Made by a program: the position numbers and the translations under genes. From Ciborinia camelliae (Eukaryota > Ascomycota > Leotiomycetes > Helotiales > Sclerotiniaceae), in NCBI GenBank assembly GCA_025890175.1, contig JANPYM010000010.1:960427-1024426 (forward strand): 64,000 nucleotides of DNA, written 5' to 3'. This document shows, piece after piece, positions 38,501 to 50,466 of this stretch. The notes under the pieces are model-generated. The model saw only the letters and a program-made list of their open reading frames with translations. It did not search any database and was not told the origin of the DNA. How positions within the stretch are numbered: position 1 is the first letter of the stretch; every line of letters begins with the position of its first letter.

Positions 38501-39274
38501 GCTGCACCCCAAGCTGCACCAGCATCCATTCACCAAAAGAGAGTCATTCCTCCTAACCTAAACGCTGTGGTAATGGGATACCGCAATCACGTGGTCAACT
38601 TGATGCGACAAAAAGCTCCTCAGAGTGATGCTGAAGCACTTGTGGATAAGGCCATAAAACGGGTTTATGATGGCTCCGAAGAAGATCGTTCTCTTGACAG
38701 TACTGAACATGAGATGAAACTTATAAACGGTGTTCTCAACGTTCTTAAATTGCCCCTTGTTCCTCGTCCACTTCCTACCAACCCAGGTCACACTCAACAA
38801 CAACAACAACAACCACCTGCACCGCAACAGCCTCCCCAGCCATCGGCTAATCAGAACAAACCACAAGGCAACACGTCTCAGCAGCCTGCAAAAGCCATTG
38901 GACAAGAACTTCCAAAACAAACGATCATGCGTCCATCGTTTTATGGGAACAATCAAAATCAACCCAGTGGTTCTTCTGTACCCAGACCACCATTGATGAC
39001 ACCAGGTTTACAACGGACCAATTCCGGATCAAATCAAATCGCACCTGCCAGACCGAATACAGCCTCATCTTCTTCTACGCCGGCTAATCCTTCAAACCAA
39101 CCACAGGCTTCTGCATCGAGCAACAACAAAACGACACCTGTCGCAAACACGGTTAATCAAACCATCGCGCATGTTGTTGACCAGAACGGAGCAAGTAATG
39201 GACTTAAGGCTGGTGAAACTTTGACTGAAGCGGGCTTCGTACGAAGCTTCCCTCAGCCTCAAATTTCCACTTAA
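35570..39274 (+). CDS. fhl1: Fhl1-like FHA-forkhead transcription factor, 1234 aa
   Basis: Intronless frame. The first in-frame ATG is 35570; the upstream extension to 35546 begins with GTG. In yeast Fhl1 controls ribosomal-protein genes with Ifh1. An FHA domain spans about 243-460: FYITTRELIIGRD, then after a disordered insert of roughly 120 residues SISREHAKIFYD and VEFLGRNGGFVDGK. Two AT-hook-like cores follow, RGPGRPPK (about 577) and VGRPRKHP (about 635). The forkhead domain is at about 717-800, with YLQLVFELLKEAGDPLCLPQ, YPYFSFIDSKGWQSSVRHNL and KGWAWTL. The C-terminal third is Pro/Gln-rich with long QQQ runs (about 900-970). A conserved-looking helical segment near 1000-1065 (VVMGYRNHVVNLMRQKAP) could be a partner-binding region. 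The domain order matches filamentous-fungal Fhl1; the DNA target here is inferred. Confidence 0.9.
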   Translation: MTSSQTAETVMQPIAPVATMSTTTFASDNGPLGAHATVIQDNTESGVAEQDMSTTATMHTTLPSNSTQPMGPLPENRKLSPTRDQFEAAKEAERSELTSLPDYKMPSQPEEKLDSAMEISNPNTENGLNREEPMNDWPPEMNKHSREEPINQLIQKHSQSPPNKPLDSLPFCDTSNAPAGADQMSSGLSQETLQQQVPMNIGTAIGMGYPYHNSIHPQNSIAPNATLNNEWGQPLWDPEQAQVDSYAKLLFDDSHFYITTRELIIGRDNDAKDNMERYLKEQAQIDQAWQISHNSSGVGNSQAVNDFNLPPQTIVNISPSGGILQSWMTSQERRSRKERKHKNPMSANPSSQSGSGNGLNAGPDLPNGNMPIQTLNSHGCPIVRVHPPFHKGLAGFKSISREHAKIFYDAPLNVFKVEFLGRNGGFVDGKFYACGQIVQLTGGCKLQLGYVYVTFISPEYIIDETDFHYEGFEEEATTGTTTYSEGGKEMSLSFDDVPRAGDQRSTDNSECSSDCAENEFVGDEFSDNEVEMADGPTLLDSPNSLLQPEEVNDEDQDVEEEDRLVDSPTGNSPQPAKKRGPGRPPKNGIMSKREQQLAKKEAQERERIQEEEKAQEQKVEAQAQATASKTVPGKNKVGRPRKHPRPEVSEGELPRPKRKYTKRQTGPKEPEEVDEDKFDDDGNCIQAKRGSTSKVAYVLKEVTHKKEECTAEQLVKPTKNYLQLVFELLKEAGDPLCLPQIYNELEVKYPYFSFIDSKGWQSSVRHNLGQHECFERTKRSGKGWAWTLKEGTSYVKEKKKKAPSPPVAGGNQPIYQAGHPIPGGYPMQPPHGYMLNHQVYHPPQDYQQYPHGQPYMGPPNPHYAPYPGPQGYAPPQGIQPHFIPPMAPQLAPTAPASYSSPYAPKPPAATTQPQGAQQQPQQQQQQPPQQYPQQQYPQQPQYQPQGLPQPPNTSQSPVLPQQLQPSAGNQTQTPLLQAAPQAAPASIHQKRVIPPNLNAVVMGYRNHVVNLMRQKAPQSDAEALVDKAIKRVYDGSEEDRSLDSTEHEMKLINGVLNVLKLPLVPRPLPTNPGHTQQQQQQPPAPQQPPQPSANQNKPQGNTSQQPAKAIGQELPKQTIMRPSFYGNNQNQPSGSSVPRPPLMTPGLQRTNSGSNQIAPARPNTASSSSTPANPSNQPQASASSNNKTTPVANTVNQTIAHVVDQNGASNGLKAGETLTEAGFVRSFPQPQIST

Positions 39275-42200
39275 AGGACTTTGTTGCTCTGTGCAATATG
39301 TTGATTGGATGGATGAAGATTATCTAATGAAAAGTACGTTGTTTCGATTCGATCCAAAAGGCTAGCATGCCCACATACGGAGTATATATTCGGGTTTAAA
39401 AAAGTTTTTATTTTATTGCATAAGGATAGCATGAATATGCGAGGAGGGGTACATTTCATTTATTAATGTGGTGTTCGGAGAACCGGGAAAATTTTGGTCT
39501 TTGTCTCTTGGTGGGTTGGGAATGGGGTTTGGACAGGTTTTGGAATTGGGCATAGGCATGGGCATAATGCTATAACGACGTGATGCATGGCATAAGCTTG
39601 GCGAACAAACAAGGACAAGAATAGGCGTTATTTAGATATCCCATCAACGATATGAATAGCATACTCGTTTCTGCATAGCAGTGGTGGCACATTTCATTTT
39701 TGGGCGGTTTGGTTTTTGCCCATAAACATTAGGTTGGGCGTTTGGATTCTTTCCTTTACAGGCTCGATACGGTCGTTCTTATAAGGACGCCCCGCAGGCT
39801 TCTTCACTTGGACTTTCTTCCACGAATCGTGGACGAGCAACGTAGCATGGGTTATTTAGAACCCCTCGCCATTGGGAGGGAGGCATTGGTCATATCATTC
39901 ATTCTCTCACAGCGACAATACAATTCCATTCTACTTCCTTGCTTGCTTGCTTATGGAAGTAAGGCAATGCAATGTGGAGGGAAATCTTGGGTGTTGTCGC
40001 AAACTTGAATGAATGGGCCAAAATATAACGATGAGACACATTACACACAGCAAATAGATATGTTAGTTAAATTCGTGGTTGTTAATAAATACCAAAAGGG
40101 TTTTTTGGTTTGTGCATGCGAATTTGTGATTGTGATGAGATGATACATACCTATGATACGATATGATTTTGATGATTGTGGGTGTATGTGAATGGTTGTT
40201 GTGCTTGTGCATTTGATTGTGAGTGCTTGTGAAAGTACGGTATGTGATGTTGATCTCCCTACTCCTAGGACTCATATTTCCTCTTTTACCCATTTCCAAC
40301 CGGACGGTGTCTCTCTCCACGCACTTCATCGTTATTATTATTATTAGTTGTGCTACTCGCACGATGAATGTATACGTATGACATTACAAGATATGGATGA
40401 CTCAATGTGAGGATTGGTCGCACTGTATTGCGCGATGCGCATCTACTTTCGAGAGACGGGATGTTAGGGCAAGGTGGTCCTCTGGGGAGATGGTGGGAGC
40501 ATGATTGATTGTGGTAGACTGAGGTAAATTATGAAATTAGATGGTGAGATATGCTGGGGAGGAGAAAGATGCTGATTGTGCGGATTGCTCTTGGGAGATA
40601 TGGGAGATATTGGAGATATGGAATGGGATAGGGTGGGAAAGAGGAAAGATGAAAGAGGAAAGATGGTAGTGAGCGAGAGGGCTAGGGTAAATATTTGGGT
40701 GATTTGGAATGGAACTGTTGATATAAAATAGTTCTACATACACTAGCTCGATACACAATAATAACAATAACAAAAGGAACTGAAGATGAGATGATATGGT
40801 ATGGTACGCCCTGGACAGAAGATAGGTATGGATGGATCTTGGTGGTATTCGCATTATCTACCTTGCTACGCGGTGAAACAAATCGGAAAGAAGCCCGATA
40901 AATTAAATGTTCTATAAATACTACAGACATTCAATCCAGTTCATGTTCACAGCGCAGACCAGGAAATATCCTACCGGGAAATATGCAATGCCAACCTTGT
41001 GAACCTTGAGGATATGAGATGTGGTTAAGTAGCTGCATTGCATCTCATAGATTGGGCTAGCATCTACCGTCCTGCCTGTATGCAATGCGACTTTAATACT
41101 TGCCTGCCTACCTACATAAATAGGCTTTTGCCTATACCTTGCCTTATTTCGCCTCAGATAGATATTTCACACAAGCACTGGCTCTGAACCATTCTATCCA
41201 CTTCCGCCTTGCTAGCTTCATTGAATCTCATTTCTGGGTTGGGATTTCAGTCCACGTCATCGGCAGAATGGCAAGGACGCTGTATCACAAATGTATGTAT
41301 GTGCATACGTAAACGCTGGACATCATCTAGCCCACCAATATCTCTCCTTCCCCCAACCAAAGCCAACCCCAACCTCCCCCTCCCCCAGAGATATCCCCGT
41401 CTCCACTGCTTTTCCATTCCTACCTTTCCCGACCCGACCCGACATTCCATTCCATTCCATCCCGCCCCGTACGCGCCGAGGTCCAGGACCGACCCTGCAT
41501 ATTTCATGCGTCAATGCCGTTTCTTCAGTGCGGGGCGGAAGTGCCTCCGTACCAGTGGCGAGGACTGTAAATTGGGTTTTGTATGTGGTGTACTTACATT
41601 TATATTGGCAATCTATTTGGTGTACCTCGATACCATTGCTGAGTGCATATGTGATATTTATGCGTACCCAGCCAGATAGATTAGATGTATTGTGCATGGA
41701 AGTCTTGGCGCGTGTGTACAGTGGCCCTGTACGCTGGGTGGGTATTTGGTTGCATGTGTGCATATGCAGTATGTACAGGTAGAAATGTATATATAGGTAT
41801 ATACATATATTGGTTTCGACGTGTATTATGTGCTGGGAATTTCACCCTGTTGTTAGAAGTGGTTGTCAATAGATATGAATGGGAATCTTGCTGCATTATT
41901 GACCATGTATGCTTATCCTGCTCAGGTCATTCTGTTACCTATCTGCTTGCCTCGATGCAACAGTACTTTTAAATGAGATCGGATGAACTGGATTTCTTGG
42001 AATGGAGTCTATATCGCATTAAAGCGTCATGCCGTTGAGTACATTCAATGTATGTCGTGGTCGCTACATGGCTAAACTTCAATGAAGTTGTTGATTGCAG
42101 AGCTTTTGAGGCGGTTATCCACGAATTCAATGACATTGTTACGTAGTAGAGGTATATGCACCACCACCCTTTTGGCCACAATTCAAACCCCCTTGGCCAA

Positions 42201-44531
42201 TAAACGGCGGCTCAAATAGCCTGGCAGCCAATCCGCGTTATATTGGCGTTGAGTAAATCACTTGATTTGATGCGCAATCCCGTTTTCATTCCAAATTCAC
42301 ATTTGATGCTACTGAAAGAGTTCCAAAACTAGCGCTTGGAACCTCATTTCTACCGCTCACAATTTAAATCCCTTGAACATGCGCAGAATAAATCTCCTAT
42401 CTCACACGACTCACACTTTTGCAACTTCAACTGTTACGTTCCGTGTTTATATCTTTTTGCTCTTCCTTCACGACACATCGATACTTGGGGGCCAAAGGTC
42501 GATGGATTGCTTCACGTTACGCTAACCCGGATTCTATCGGCAAGCGAAACCTCGTCATATGTGTAACTCTGAAGCCACATCTTTCCCGGGCGTAGCCAAT
42601 TTCTGCAGGGCCAGGCATGGATCCCGGAAGTCGGAAACACACATGCAGGGTCGGGAATTACTATAGTACTGGGAAAGGCCGTCTAGGCAGTGTATTATCC
42701 GCGTTGGATGAGTGATTTTGTATCCAGCCAGCGGTGTACAAAAAGATTTCTTCGCCCAGATCCAATGATCAAAATATTTGAGGACTGAAAATTTCGTGTT
42801 CGGCAAGAGCCGGGACACGATAGGTTCGAAAGTTGGAAGATATCTTTCAAATGCTCGGGTCCGGTGAGACTTATTACAAACCATCTGTTTGTAATCCAAA
42901 TTTTATCTGTGGAAATCGGTGTTGATGCTGAACGATTAGGAAATACATACTCTCATGATCGGGGCAAAATTTTCCACAATTTTCTGATATCAGCCAAGAG
43001 ATGTCAGGGTTCAAATAAATCACTCGTGATGAGGCCAAATGGTGTAAGACTGTGGATGATTGTAAAAAGAAAATCGGCCAGGAAAGCCGATAAAGGAGCA
43101 TTTGATCACGTGGATGGTGTTCATAATCCACAACTTGCAGGTAACTAACTATCTTCTCTCCATGTACATTGCGCGGAGAAAGCTCTAATGATGTTTATCC
43201 AACCTCCGCGAACTTCGGGCTGGAAATTTGTCAGATACTTCTGACAATATAATATGGATCCTGAGCCTTGATGTTTCTTCTGTTCGAGTAGGCGAATAGA
43301 AAAGAGTTTTCCCTTCTTCGACCACAAGATCCAGTCAACTTCGCCCAAGCTACATTGCTTCGGGTCTGATAGTATGTTGGAGAGAAACTACTAAAGTCCA
43401 AGAAATACCTGCAAGCATGCGACATAAATTAAGGACATGTAATAAAAAGTAAAGGATGGGGCCAAAAGATCAATTTTCGATGCCCATGGGTAGACGAGGG
43501 CAACAAAATAATGCATCTTATGGTAGGCAAGTAATCGTGAGAATCCCAAAGGAGGATGGAATCGACTTTTGGTTTGAAATATGCATACAAGGCGAGATAA
43601 TCTCTATAGTGCGAACTTGCTTCTTTACCAATACTCATTCTTGATTGCCTGATGATCAGCAGATCTGCGATAAGAGGTAGAAAGATCAGCTGAGAATCAG
43701 GTTATAAGTCACCGATCTGCAAATATGATACTGTCTTCGTCGACTCTTTTGAAACAAGTATACCCCTCGGTTACTTAAGATTCAGAATTTCGCTTCGAAT
43801 CCCAAGATCAAGCTCAACAAGTACCAAATTCAATCTGGATCGTCGATGGAACCCAAATTTATCAGCCAAAGAGGTTGGGTTGTATCTGGAAAATTTGAGA
43901 AGCATTTCGTAGAATTTGTTTGATGTCCTCGTGATATTGTTTTTGCATTAAGCTTTCCTACTGCAGTTCTCCGTAACACGACCGTAATCTTACTGCAATG
44001 TAATTATCCTCATATTCCAGCAATGGAATGCCACGAGAAATAAGCATCGGAGGCGGTTTATAGCGTTGCATTTCATTTGTACGATTAGTTCTGTTTTTGT
44101 ATCTTATGATTGCTGGGGAGATTGTTAGAGCCAATTGGGTGCGAGAAGACAGACTCGCCAGTCCGCCTCAACAAGGCGATTAGGATATTGGCTTCCAAAC
44201 ACCACTATTGCCCGGAATATTATATTGTGTGCAGAACTCGATGCGGATACGTGTAATGATATTGCGACCTTCGACTCAGCTAGTCGACTTAGCAACAGTC
44301 TGTGGGCCCACAAAACCGTCCGATTTCAATAAAGATGTGAAAGGAGGGGTGTCGATAACCCCCAATGTCTATCGCCACCTTCTCAGCTTGTCATAAGGCT
44401 CTTATAGACTGCTCAAATACCCCGACAAAAAAGTGTCCTGGACCGGTGTATACGGTGGCACACAATCAGTCCATACCTCTTTAAATCTCTTGTTTCGCAC
44501 TCATCTTCTTGTCATACCATCGCCAAGTGCA
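39275..44531. other. Gene-poor interval, about 5.3 kb
   Basis: After the forkhead 3' flank I find no model that passes frame, splice and composition checks. A stack of overlapping minus-strand frames lies at 42555-43638 (up to 114 codons, most opened by non-ATG codons) and plus-strand frames at 41209-41782. All lack recognisable motifs. A CT-rich leader-like stretch lies near 41.3-41.5 kb. This could hold a lineage-specific or decayed gene that cannot be resolved by eye. Confidence 0.45.
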
Positions 44532-44990
44532 ATGTCTTCTCAACTTAATCGATACTGGATACCCAACTTTGATATTAACAAGAGAGTCATCACCAAAGAG
44601 ATCCAATACTATCTGGGACCCGAATCTACACTGAGGCCATATACACGAGACGTACGTGATGATAATTTCCGCTGCCAAATAACCATGCTCATCAGGTGCG
44701 TAGGGAGAAGACGGATATCTCATTAGCACACCTGGGGAGTGCTTGACAGATGTGAGCACAATTATGGGCAAGATATCGTCTGAGATTATCTCGATTAATT
44801 TAATATATAGGAACAGATAGACGATATCTGTATTAAGTCGAAGGAACTCTGGGAAAAGCAGGCAGCGGCTCGAGCCAAGAAGGAGTCAGACAAGCAACTA
44901 AAGCGACCTCTGCATCAGCCGATTGTCATCTCTAGAGGCTCAAAATCCCGTTCCTCAAGATCCCATCGTTCAGATCACAAAAGTTCTTGA
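44532..44990 (+). CDS. Conserved small fungal protein of unknown function, 115 aa
   Basis: Three exons: 44532-44651, 44704-44751, 44811-44990, both introns (52 and 59 nt) in phase 0 with GTACGT and GTGAGC donors. The 48-base middle exon encodes GEDGYLISTPGECLTD. The protein opens with MSSQLNRYWIPNFDINKRVI, then EIQYYLGPESTLRPYTRD. It continues with QIDDICIKSKELWEKQAAAR and KRPLHQPIVISRG, and ends in a Ser/Arg/His-rich tail. The N-terminal block and the Tyr-Tyr-Leu-Gly-Pro motif look like a compact conserved domain that I remember in many Pezizomycotina genomes without an assigned role. No signal peptide or membrane segment. Splicing gives one clean frame, so the gene is well supported; function unknown. 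Confidence 0.85.
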
Positions 44991-46316
44991 TTTTCGAATG
45001 AGAAGGCTTCAGCTCCGATGGGCTAAGATAATCCGAACGATGCAAATATTTTGCGCGTGGACCTTTTAAAAAGAGCTCAAGGTTGTGTTGTCATGCTCGC
45101 TCTACAGAACAAAGGGTTTTAGAGACAGAAATAGTGCGGAATGAGGCTGCCGTGGTGTAAAAATGCATAGCGCTCGCATACCCAAAGATATTTGATGTTG
45201 GTATCCTGCTTTTTCGATAGCGTTTGTTTTTCTTTTGGATTCGAATTTTGTTGGAACATAGTCTGCATCTACTTCTGCATCTGTTTCCATTATTCCGAGC
45301 ATTGGGAAAATCTGGATGCTGTTGCTGTTTTTCTCGAAATATTCGTGCGTTGAATAAACATCACTATCCAGAAGCCACCAAAGACTATTGTGAATAACTT
45401 TGAGAATGTAACCAGAGCAAGCCAACAGTGCTACGCCACCGAGGCGAATAAAACTGATGTGTCTATTTTTAATGTCTATTACCAGAGTGATAGTCGCAAG
45501 CTGAACCAACGGGTTTGATCATATATATTGCGATCAAAAATGTGACCTGTTTGAAGCCTCACAAACCCCAGACATCAAGATTGAGGTAAGACTACTTACC
45601 AAGTTCGACCAAATGGCACATTAGGCTGAATTGTTCTGCAGCCAGGAAGAAGCGAGACGAAACGTGCGATGGCAATGGTAGCTATTTATCCTAGTGCAGA
45701 ACATATCGGAATTTGACGGCTTAAGTTTTGTGATTGTCACATTGGCAATTGGCAATATATTGCTTTCCAAATCCCAAGATGGCCATTGGTATTCCATCCT
45801 GTATCAGGGTCCTGATAGTTTGGAACAATGAAAGAAGTGTATTCCAGAGCTGATGAATTAAAGCGTGGTAGGCCTTGATGCCAGGTAAGCTCACAAGCGG
45901 TAGCCCCAAATGCGGTAGGAGTTTCGCACTGCCTAGTTTCATAATAGTCGTTTTCTTGTGGTAATGATCAATCCGCGAAATTATAACACTTTTGGTGGTA
46001 ATTGACTCGTAGGGACGAAGATATGAGCCTTTGCAGCGCGACCTCCAATGGTAAAACCAATTTCTCTTGCTCCGAGTCCACCAAAAAACAGGCAGTTACA
46101 GTGAGTGAGTACTTTCACTGGGGCACTAAGATTCTGCTTGTGGTTTTCAAGCCGAGCTTTTCAGCACGATTCTTGAACATTTGGCAGAGAGCGCTCCCTC
46201 GTCCGTCCGATTCCAAATAGCTTGTGATGAGCTCTATGATTCATTTCGGGTAACAGGCAAACTCGAACGGTCCATTCCTATCAACTTCGTACTAGAACTT
46301 TCTAGGTTCCATGTTC
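44991..46316. other. Intergenic with possible decayed minus-strand gene
   Basis: Between the 115-aa gene and Ten1. Minus-strand frames at 45942-45721 (ATG-led, MKLGSAKLLPHLGLPLVSLP, hydrophobic) and 45509-45102 (LATITLVIDIKNRH, then LGGVALLACSGYILKVI) look like parts of one membrane-protein-like gene. A third fragment near 45670-45600 (TIAIARFVSLLPG) ends at a GTAAGT donor. The phases do not join cleanly, so I treat it as unresolved and possibly a pseudogene. Confidence 0.3.
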
Positions 46317-46920
46317 TCAACGTCGAGGCATAAGACTTCTTTCGTATGCGTCGAGCTGGATGGGACCAGATGACCATAAGACAATTGCTTGAATGGAGAT
46401 TTCAATGCCTGGTAGACGCTCTGTGATATTTTGTTGACCAGTTAACTCTACTATGTAGCCCACGATGTTGACCCACTCCCCTATCCGAGTCTCATGGGAC
46501 TTTAAGTTACTCAGCAAAAGTTGAACGTCGACAGAGGCTTTTATTCCGTTGCCAACAGGAAAATTGTGTTCCAAAGTAAGAACGGCAGAGTTTTTGTTAT
46601 AGCTTGTCACACTATGCACAGTGCGATGTCAGTTAACCCTCTTTTCAAACATAGGACTTTTGAGATCGGGTGCTTGGATAGTTCCACTCAGAACTGGCCA
46701 GGATTCAGAATTTAGTAACATCTTCCCCCTTTTCCACAATTGGAATTTTGGGTAGACTTTGCGTAGACAGTGAAATTCATGCAGAAAAGGGCTGTATGAA
46801 CTAGAAGAAGTAATAATCATACCATCCTAAGAATCGAACCTTATCCCCTGGTGAAAACTGTTGAAGGTCGGCAAGTAATGTAAGTTTTGAGGGAACAGGT
46901 CCCGAGTATTGTTTAGACAT
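46317..46920 (-). CDS. ten1: Telomere-capping CST complex subunit Ten1, 130 aa
   Basis: Exons 46920-46823 and 46611-46317, joined by a 211-nt phase-2 intron, unusually long for this window. Ten1 is the small OB-fold subunit of the Stn1-Ten1 (CST) complex that protects telomere ends and regulates their replication. Fungal Ten1 features visible are PVPSKLTLLADLQQFSPGDK, VRFLGC spanning the splice, VTSYNKNSAVLTLEHNFP, VDVQLLLSNL, RIGEWVNIVGYIVEL and a final strand IQAIVLWSSGPIQLDAYE. Length and the five-strand OB-like pattern fit the family. Splicing at GTATGA/CATAG restores the Leu-Gly-Cys junction expected for the family. It is divergently paired with snf7. Confidence 0.88.
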
Positions 46921-47478
46921 CTTAGTTATTCAAATTCAAATTCACCAGACAAATAAAATGATAGCATGAAAATAGATATAGAATCAAAATGTTGGTGTTA
47001 TTGTTTGTGCTTGTGCTTGCTTGACTGTTAGGACTTGGGAAGAAAACATTGCACGTGATTTATGTTTTAGATTGCGCTAACTCCCTCTTGACGAGGGGAC
47101 TAGCGTCATTATCAACGCCATGCGACCACTCTTTAATCCATTCACATCATTTCATCATACCTACTATAGTAAACAACTCTAGGCAAACACAAAAAGATTT
47201 GTAGGATCTCATCAGAAAAATCGACTCGATACTACAGATTATCTATCTTCCACTGCCATTCAACTTCATCCAATTTATCTCTATCTTGCGGTCTTTGTCC
47301 AACGATTTCAAATTCCCCACTATCAATACTCGATAGCAGGCCTTATCACCAAACCCTAACCATTAGCCGCCACTTCGATTTCGAGCCCTTTCGGTTCCTT
47401 CATAACTTGCGAGAAGACGCTGGGGGCTTGAAAGTCCTGCCAACTTAACGATCTCCAGTCTGCACAGTATCGTGAAAT
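46921..47478. promoter_or_regulatory. Divergent promoter shared by ten1 and snf7
   Basis: 558 bp separate the two start codons. It contains an E-box core CACGTG at 47052-47057 and a CT-rich stretch with CAACTTCATCC-type leader motifs before snf7. No coding frame. Co-regulation is possible but not shown. Confidence 0.6.
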
Positions 47479-48336
47479 ATGTCGGGTGTTTGGGGCTGGT
47501 TTGGGGGAGGGAGTGCCCAGAAGGCAAAGGACTCCCCGAAGAATGCTATCTTAGGACTACGCGCGCAGCTTGAAATGTTGCAGAAACGAGAACGTCATTT
47601 ACAAAGTCAGATGGATGAACAGGATGCGATAGCTAGGAAGAATGTAAGCTCGAACAAGAATGGTATGTCATGTCCTGGTATCCCGGACCGTATACATAGC
47701 AACTGCTAATATCGGGTTTATGTTAGCTGCGAAGGCTGCCTTGCGACGGAAGAAGCAGCATGAACACACTCTCGACCAGACCATTGCGCAGATATCGACA
47801 TTAGAACAACAAATATATTCCATCGAAGCGGCCAACATCAACAAAGAGACTCTCCTTGCCATGGAGAAAGCCGGCAAGGCAATGGCAGCTATCCATGGCA
47901 AGCTTGACATTAACAAAGTGGATGAGACCATGTATGTTTTCTCGGTTGGGTTAGAATGAGGATGGAGGCTAATATATTATTTACAGGGACAAACTTCGGG
48001 AACAGCATGCCTTGGGTGAAGAAATCGCCCAAGCTATTACGAGCGCACCTCTCGGCGAGCCTGTAGATGAGGCTGAACTCGAAGACGAATTAGCGGACCT
48101 TGAACAAGAGCAGCTAGACAATAAGATGCTGAAGACTGGTTCTGTGCCAGTCTCCGATGAGGTTCATAGATTGCCATCCGTTGTAAATGGAGAGGGTAAG
48201 TCTTTTGAATTAATCCTAGTCTTGTGTTGAGTGTTACTAACATTCAAATGTAGTCAAATCTAAAGCACCTGCTCATGTAGAAGAAGATGACGAGGAAGAA
48301 GAACTCCGAAGGCTGCAAGCTGAGATGGCTATGTAA
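47479..48336 (+). CDS. snf7: ESCRT-III subunit Snf7/Vps32, 226 aa
   Basis: Four exons: 47479-47662, 47727-47931, 47987-48195, 48254-48336, with introns of 64, 55 and 58 nt. Snf7 (CHMP4) polymerises on endosomal membranes to drive multivesicular-body budding and membrane scission. The N-terminus MSGVWGWFGGG is the membrane-inserting amphipathic start. A basic helical core follows (LEMLQKRERHLQSQMDEQDA, ALRRKKQHEHTLDQTIAQI, ANINKETLLAMEKAGKAMAA). Next come the regulatory acidic helices (EAELEDELADLEQEQLD) and a final MIM1-type helix, EEELRRLQAEMAM, for the Vps4 ATPase. Length and order match the family. Each intron has a clear donor and acceptor, and the family sequence is continuous across every junction. 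Confidence 0.96.
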
Positions 48337-50466
48337 TTCAAGGACAACAAATTTAACATTAAGCGGATCCATGGGTTTTCTGGTTTTATCAGTTTATTTT
48401 GTGTATGGGGGCGTGAGAGATTTATTTGGGAGGATACTGGCAGTTTCGATTTTCAGTTTGCACAAGAGAGGATATCGGGCCTCGATCCAATACCTGTGAT
48501 GGCGTTTGGGATTTGTTGTACATCTGTCAAACGGACATCGCATACCTTCTATTACCAATAAACTAGAAGAATAACATCTACCTACCTACAATGCAATAAT
48601 GTCTGTGGATGCCAGGCACTTTTCTTCACATGCTATTCCATATAATTCGCCGCCCAATCTGATATAAAGTAAAGCTAATAAAGTACCTACGGATCCTTCA
48701 TGTCAGCCTCGCTTTTTTGGGTCAAGTCTTTTTTTTTAACTTCCCAAGGGAATCCCTAGCTGAAATATTGGGTTCGAGAACTGGAAAACACAAGTTGCAA
48801 AATATCCCAAAAGTATACTTGGGAGAGAATGTTGTTCTTAAAGACTTGGGTCGAGATCTAATCCTAGCTTACCCAGGAGCTCATCCAGATCATTTTTTAA
48901 TTATAGAACAACAAAATTGTACGGACGGGAGTAGAAATTCTCTTTTTGTTCACCTGCAGCCACGGTTTGCACATTGAATTTTTCTAACCAGTCATTTTGC
49001 CCCTCACATCTACAAACAACCCCTCCTTTTCCACCTGCAGAGATTTGAACTTTGAAGTGATAAATTGATAATATTAATATGGCATGGCAAGGCAAGGCAA
49101 GGCAAGGCATGGCAAAATGATGGCATATCATTTATTAACGGAGTCGCTAAAGACTCAGATCCTACCTACTAGGTTACCTTACTACCAAGACCCCTTGAAG
49201 AACACCGGATTCGTACATCGGAATCCGGATACCCCGGCCACCCAAAAGGATGGGTACAGCTAATGTAATGTACGTTGACTGTACTGACAACTCATCAACG
49301 TCGCAAACACTTCTATCTGGATTCTGGGCATCACCACCAACAAGTTGTTCCACTGGTGTGGCAGAGGGTTACAATTAAACAATTATAATATCCTATGGAT
49401 CCATGGATATAAGTTACTGTACTGCCTGATGGGGGGTTTGCTTGTGATTCCTTCTCTTTCCTTGTCACATTCTTCCCCAATTCTATGACGATTGAACTTT
49501 ATCGAAGAGGATAAAGTTGGATATATATGATGTATATGATATACATATGTATATCGAGGTATGATGATCGTTTGAACTTTGATCACTGGTAGGTGATCGC
49601 AAGCATCTCAAGATGAGGCATACAAGGCGACCGCCGACCACGTTGCACGCCCATCTGCATGGCACCGACGAAACATTTTCGGGTAGCAGTCTTGTATATC
49701 AACATATTCAATGGACCATTTTGACCAGTAGGGTCTCTAAATAATCATGTCCCACACCATCTAGTGACATTTACCCAGTTAAGTACGACGTATGAAGCTG
49801 CAAACAGCAGGGGTTTGTCCATTGCCGGATATATTCCTGCATATTGACTATCACACTACAATTTTTTTGAATTTTCTTACTGCACGGGTCTTGTCCACTT
49901 TCTCGTCGATTTGCGGGTTGGGCAGCTGGCTGCACTCGGGGCATGCAATAATATCGCGAAGTGCCTCGAAAATCAGATTGATTACTATCATTCAATCGAC
50001 TGCGACGTGGCTGCAATGTATCTGATAATATTGGGCCAATAATGGTTGAGCACGACCATGATTAGGCAAAGTTCTAGTAATTCGACAAACATTGGCAAAT
50101 CGTGGGATGGCTGTGGGACCTCTGGCCCTCCTCTATCTTGAGCCATGAGGAAAGTGATACTCTCTTTTTTTGTCAATGGCTTACCTTCTTGTGCCTACCA
50201 ATGAAACCGATTTTCGTTTGGATTTCCGTCCTTACTTCCGAATCATTTTTTAGTTCTGTCTGCCTTTGTTCTTCATTCTATTTTCCTATAGGCGAATTAT
50301 TTCGCCCTACCATCTACTGATTTAAGTAATCTTGGGTCCTTCATCCATTGTACCTTTTTCCTTTCCAACCACGTTGAACGACTCTCGGGTTGTAACCAAA
50401 CTTTTGTCACCCAAAGATTGGGCACCCGCATTCAACCGGAGGCGACCCCCCTCGTTATTGTAGACC
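48337..50466. other. Intergenic, snf7 3' flank and promoter of the giant acidic gene
   Basis: No gene seen. It contains a short GGCAA pentamer array (49086-49108), AT-rich repeats near 49.5 kb and a pyrimidine-rich leader (50210-50350) before the giant gene. Open frames are short and unrecognised. Confidence 0.5.

Noticed and set aside
42555..43638. Stack of minus-strand ORFs of 64-114 codons
   Set aside because: Most open with non-ATG codons, frames do not connect by plausible introns, and composition is not protein-like.
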